Positions 5,371-7,593 of a DNA stretch of 7,593 nt are shown here, piece after piece (position 1 is the first letter of the stretch; every line of letters begins with the position of its first letter). Below the pieces are notes generated by a model. It did no database searches, was not told where the DNA came from, and worked only from the letters and a program-made list of their open reading frames with translations. A program made the translations under genes and the position numbers. Source of the stretch: Actinomycetes bacterium (GTDB lineage Bacteria > Actinomycetota > Acidimicrobiia > Acidimicrobiales > Acidimicrobiaceae); NCBI GenBank assembly GCA_021823385.1, contig JAKAOC010000101.1, forward strand, positions 1 through 7,593, in the 5' to 3' direction.

Positions 5371-6702
5371 GCGGCTTCGCGATGCTTGCGTGATTCTCCT
5401 ATGGTTGTCAAGCGGCATTTTCCGACTCCGAGGTAGCGGGATCATCCCCGCCGAGCATCGCCTCGTAACGCAACGCCAGATCGGTGTCGTGAAGCAGTCC
5501 CCGCTCGAGCTCCGAGATTCGGTTAGGCCAGCTGCCGAGCACCTCGGCGACGCTGGCCAGGCTCAGGCGAGCCTTCAGGCAAGCCTCCCGCAGATCGGCG
5601 CCCACTGGGACGGATCCAGGATGTACAAGGTGGCCGAAGACCTCTCGTGCCACATAGCGCTTCAGACAGCGCATGATCTCCCGGTCGGACTTGCCTTGGG
5701 CCCGCCGGCGCTCGACATAGGCCTTGGTGGGGGGATCACAGCTCAGGCGCACCATCACGATTCGCCATAGGGCGCCCTTGGCCTGGCGCTTGCCGGACCG
5801 GTTGAGGCGGTGGCGGACAACCTTTCCTGAGGAGGCTTCGATGGGGGAGACTCCACAAAGGGCGGCGAAGGCGGCTTCGCTACTCATGCGCTCAGGGTTG
5901 TCGCCGGCTGCGACCAACAGGATGGCGGCGACATCCACACCCACACCTCTGGCGCCTCGCAGTGCCGGGTTGGCCCGGGCGGTGAGGTCGTCGAGTTTCG
6001 ACTCGAGCTCGGCCATCTCCTCACTGAGGGCCAGGTAGCGCCGCGCCAGGGTGCGCCGCGCGAGCCGGTTCGCAACCAGCGGATCGCCTGGGTCCCCGGC
6101 TGGGCGAAAGTGTGCGCAGCGGGCCACCCGCTCTGAGGTGGAAAGAGAGCCCAACGCCGAGCGCAGTTCCGCGGGTGCGGTGACAATCAGGTCCCGGATC
6201 TGCAGCCCCACCTGGGAACGGGATCGCCGGGCCGAGGTGAAGGCGACACGCAGTACCCGGATCGACTCGACGATCCCGGCCTTGAGTCTTTGGTACCACG
6301 CTTGCCTCCCTGCTCAGCACGGCCCGTGCCGCCGCCTCGGCATCGGCGGTGTCGGACTTGCCTCGCCGCCGGCGGGCCTGGCGGTTCGGACGGATCACCT
6401 CGACGCCGCGATCGGCGAGGTAACGCGATAGCCCGGCTCCATAGGCGCCGGTTCCCTCCACGCCCACCTTGGAGAGCCGCCCCAGAGAGGCCATCCAGGC
6501 GAGAAGCTCCTTTGGCCCCTGGCCGCTGCTCGCGAAGCTCGAGGTGCCAAGCAGCCTTCCTCGCTCATCAATAACCGCTGCGACATGGACGTCCTTGTGG
6601 GTGTCCACTCCGCCGATGACAACCTGCTCCACCTTTGGCATACTTGAACCTGCCCTCCTCTTCAACCAGTGGGGTGGCACCACCGGTCTGGGCGGCGGAC
6701 AG
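5371..6702 (-). mobile_element. IS110-family insertion sequence, ends not resolved
   Basis: This stretch carries the IS110-type transposase on the minus strand and lies between the tRNA-Gln terminator and the first recognisable TnpB codons. IS110 elements lack classical terminal inverted repeats and usually make no target duplication beyond a core dinucleotide, so the exact ends cannot be read from sequence alone; the coordinates given are the outer limits. Only 37 bases remain downstream of the transposase stop and about 60 upstream of its start, which is too little for a typical bridge-RNA region. The element may therefore be truncated. Confidence 0.7.
5408..6641 (-). pseudogene. IS110-family transposase with single-base frameshift
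   Basis: This is a DEDD/serine recombinase-type transposase, which in characterised IS110 elements works with a bridge RNA. Translation starts at ATG 6641-6639, with GAGGAGGG about 11 bases upstream. The first 120 residues hold the RuvC-like DEDD residues: D13 in GGVDTHKD, E62 in VEGTGAYG, and D97 and D100 in KSDTADAEAAAR. After VVPKTQ one surplus base (6281) shifts the frame. Skipping it restores AGIVESIRVLRV and about 290 further residues, making a normal 410-residue IS110 protein. The second part has the Transposase_20 core GVSPIEASSGK (serine near 270/271), RHRLNRSGKRQAKGALWR and KREIMRCLKRYVARE-like sequence. An XRE-like helix-turn-helix (about 350-396; LASVAEVLGSWPNRISELERG) follows. 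No other stop or frameshift is present, so the lesion is recent or a sequencing error. Confidence 0.9.
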
Positions 6703-7593
6703 ATGCTCTCAATCGCCCGCTTCTTCGGGGCTCGCCGTAAGGCCTTCAACTGGACGCTCGACCAGATTAGAGGCGACCTCGAGCGCTATCGCGAGACAGG
6801 CGAGTCAGGTGTCGCGCCCTCCTTCTACGCCATGCGCAAGAGATGGAATGCGCACAAGAACGTCGTATGCGTCGATGACGAGACTGGTCGGGTCTGGTGG
6901 CCTGAGGTCTCCAAGGAGGTCTTCGCCGACGGCGTGCGCGGAGCCACCGACGCCTACTGGCGCTGGCAGAAATCACGCGCGGGCGCGCTCAAAGGACCCA
7001 AGGTCGGCTTTCCCCGTTTCAAGAAGCGTGGCAGGGACCGCGACCGATTCTCCTTTACCACAGGCGCCATGAGGCTGGAATCCGACCGGCGCCATATCAC
7101 CTTGCCGGTGCTCGGCACTATTCGCACGCAGGAGAACACTCGGCGTATTGAACGGCTCATCGCAATGAATCGAGCCCGGATCCTCGGCGTCACGGTGTCC
7201 CGTCAAGGGGAGCGCATCATCGCCGCCGTGCGGGTGAGCGTCGTCCGCCCCCAACAGGCTGGTGTCATCCAACCCGATTCGGTCATCGGCGTCGATGTGG
7301 GCGTGCGTCGTCTGGCGACGGTCGCCACGACCGCTGAAGTGATCGAGGAACTGGCTAATCCGCACGCTCTCGAGAACCGGCTCCGGGAACTGCGCCGACT
7401 CCAGCGCCAACGGTGCCGTCGCACCCGCGGCTCTGGCCGGTACCGGGAGACCGCCACCAAGATCGCGCGACTCCACGCCGAGGTCGCCCACCTTCGCCGT
7501 CATACCATCCACGTCTTCACCACTCACCTCGCCAAGACCCACGGCGTGGTCGTCGTCGAAGGCCTGGATGCGGCGTCACTGGGGCAACAGAAA
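6703..7593 (+). CDS. tnpB: TnpB (IS200/IS605 OrfB-type RNA-guided nuclease), truncated N-terminus, 3' end outside window
   Basis: The frame is open to the right edge, so only 297 residues from ATG 6703 are visible. TnpB proteins are RuvC nucleases guided by an RNA from the element's right end (known for the family). Similarity begins abruptly with ARFFGARRKAFNW, followed by WNAHKN, WWPEVSKEVFADGV, KVGFPRFKKRGRDRDRFSFTTGAMRL, LPVLGTIRT, then IGVDVGVRRLATVAT (RuvC-I aspartate at 7294-7296) and THGVVVVEGLDAASL (RuvC-II glutamate at 7558-7560). The zinc finger and RuvC-III aspartate would lie beyond the edge. The usual opening of about 20 residues (YRF-type strand and P-T-P-x-Q) is missing. The frame continues open upstream into antisense IS110 sequence without TnpB-like residues, and no strong Shine-Dalgarno precedes ATG 6703. 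The 5' end therefore looks cut off by the IS110 junction. Confidence 0.85.
   Translation, partial: MLSIARFFGARRKAFNWTLDQIRGDLERYRETGESGVAPSFYAMRKRWNAHKNVVCVDDETGRVWWPEVSKEVFADGVRGATDAYWRWQKSRAGALKGPKVGFPRFKKRGRDRDRFSFTTGAMRLESDRRHITLPVLGTIRTQENTRRIERLIAMNRARILGVTVSRQGERIIAAVRVSVVRPQQAGVIQPDSVIGVDVGVRRLATVATTAEVIEELANPHALENRLRELRRLQRQRCRRTRGSGRYRETATKIARLHAEVAHLRRHTIHVFTTHLAKTHGVVVVEGLDAASLGQQK

Noticed and set aside
5369..5770. Plus-strand open frame starting in the tRNA-Gln terminator
   Set aside because: It runs antisense through the IS110 transposase C-terminal half and has no recognisable motif; its start lies in the terminator T run.
6278..6316. Programmed ribosomal frameshift in the IS110 transposase
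   Set aside because: Joining the two frames requires a +1 shift. No slippery heptamer or stimulatory structure is obvious, and IS110 transposases are normally single-frame; a mutation or sequencing error is simpler.
6635..7072. Plus-strand open frame overlapping the TnpB 5' region
   Set aside because: Its translation is Ser/Arg/Pro-rich, while the neighbouring frame gives a clear TnpB protein over the same bases.
1..7593. CRISPR array or tandem repeats
   Set aside because: No regularly spaced repeats were seen on either strand. The TnpB guide RNA, if present, would lie at the 3' end of tnpB beyond the window.

Overview
The window is GC-rich bacterial chromosome, most likely from an actinomycete-phylum organism (Actinomycetota). 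Three things point there: the gene order rsmI, metG, tatD, ksgA, ispE on one strand, followed by a tRNA-Gln(UUG); a tiny bS22/AURKAIP1-COX24-type ribosomal protein very close to the mycobacterial and streptomycete forms; and almost universal use of GTG or TTG starts. There is no rpf-type gene between tatD and ksgA, and the IspE N-terminus has the form PAKLTL. From memory, both fit a deep-branching class such as Acidimicrobiia better than Mycobacterium or Streptomyces. That placement is an inference.

Bases 1-4964 are a compact housekeeping cluster on the + strand. RsmI (5' end outside the window) and KsgA/RsmA both methylate 16S rRNA, MetG charges tRNA-Met, TatD is a metal-dependent nuclease, and IspE makes isoprenoid precursors by the MEP pathway. 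The metG-tatD and ksgA-ispE pairs each overlap by the same 8 bases (GTGCCTGA), which suggests translational coupling. Bases 4965-5370 hold a convergent hairpin, the 32-residue bS22-like gene on the minus strand, tRNA-Gln(UUG), and a clear intrinsic terminator straight after the tRNA.

Bases 5371-7593 are mobile DNA. An IS110-family transposase lies on the minus strand. It keeps its DEDD residues, its serine domain and a C-terminal XRE-like helix-turn-helix, but one extra base breaks it into two frames. Divergent from it, on the + strand, is a TnpB (IS200/IS605 OrfB-type RNA-guided nuclease) gene that runs off the right edge and appears to lack its usual first 20 or so residues. The two genes abut with about 60 bases between them. 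This leaves almost no room for the usual IS110 bridge RNA, so the pair looks like a nested or truncated mobile-element wreck parked behind a tRNA gene.

I found no convincing new biological system. The points most worth checking are the IS110/TnpB junction, the missing bridge-RNA space, and whether the IS110 frameshift is real.
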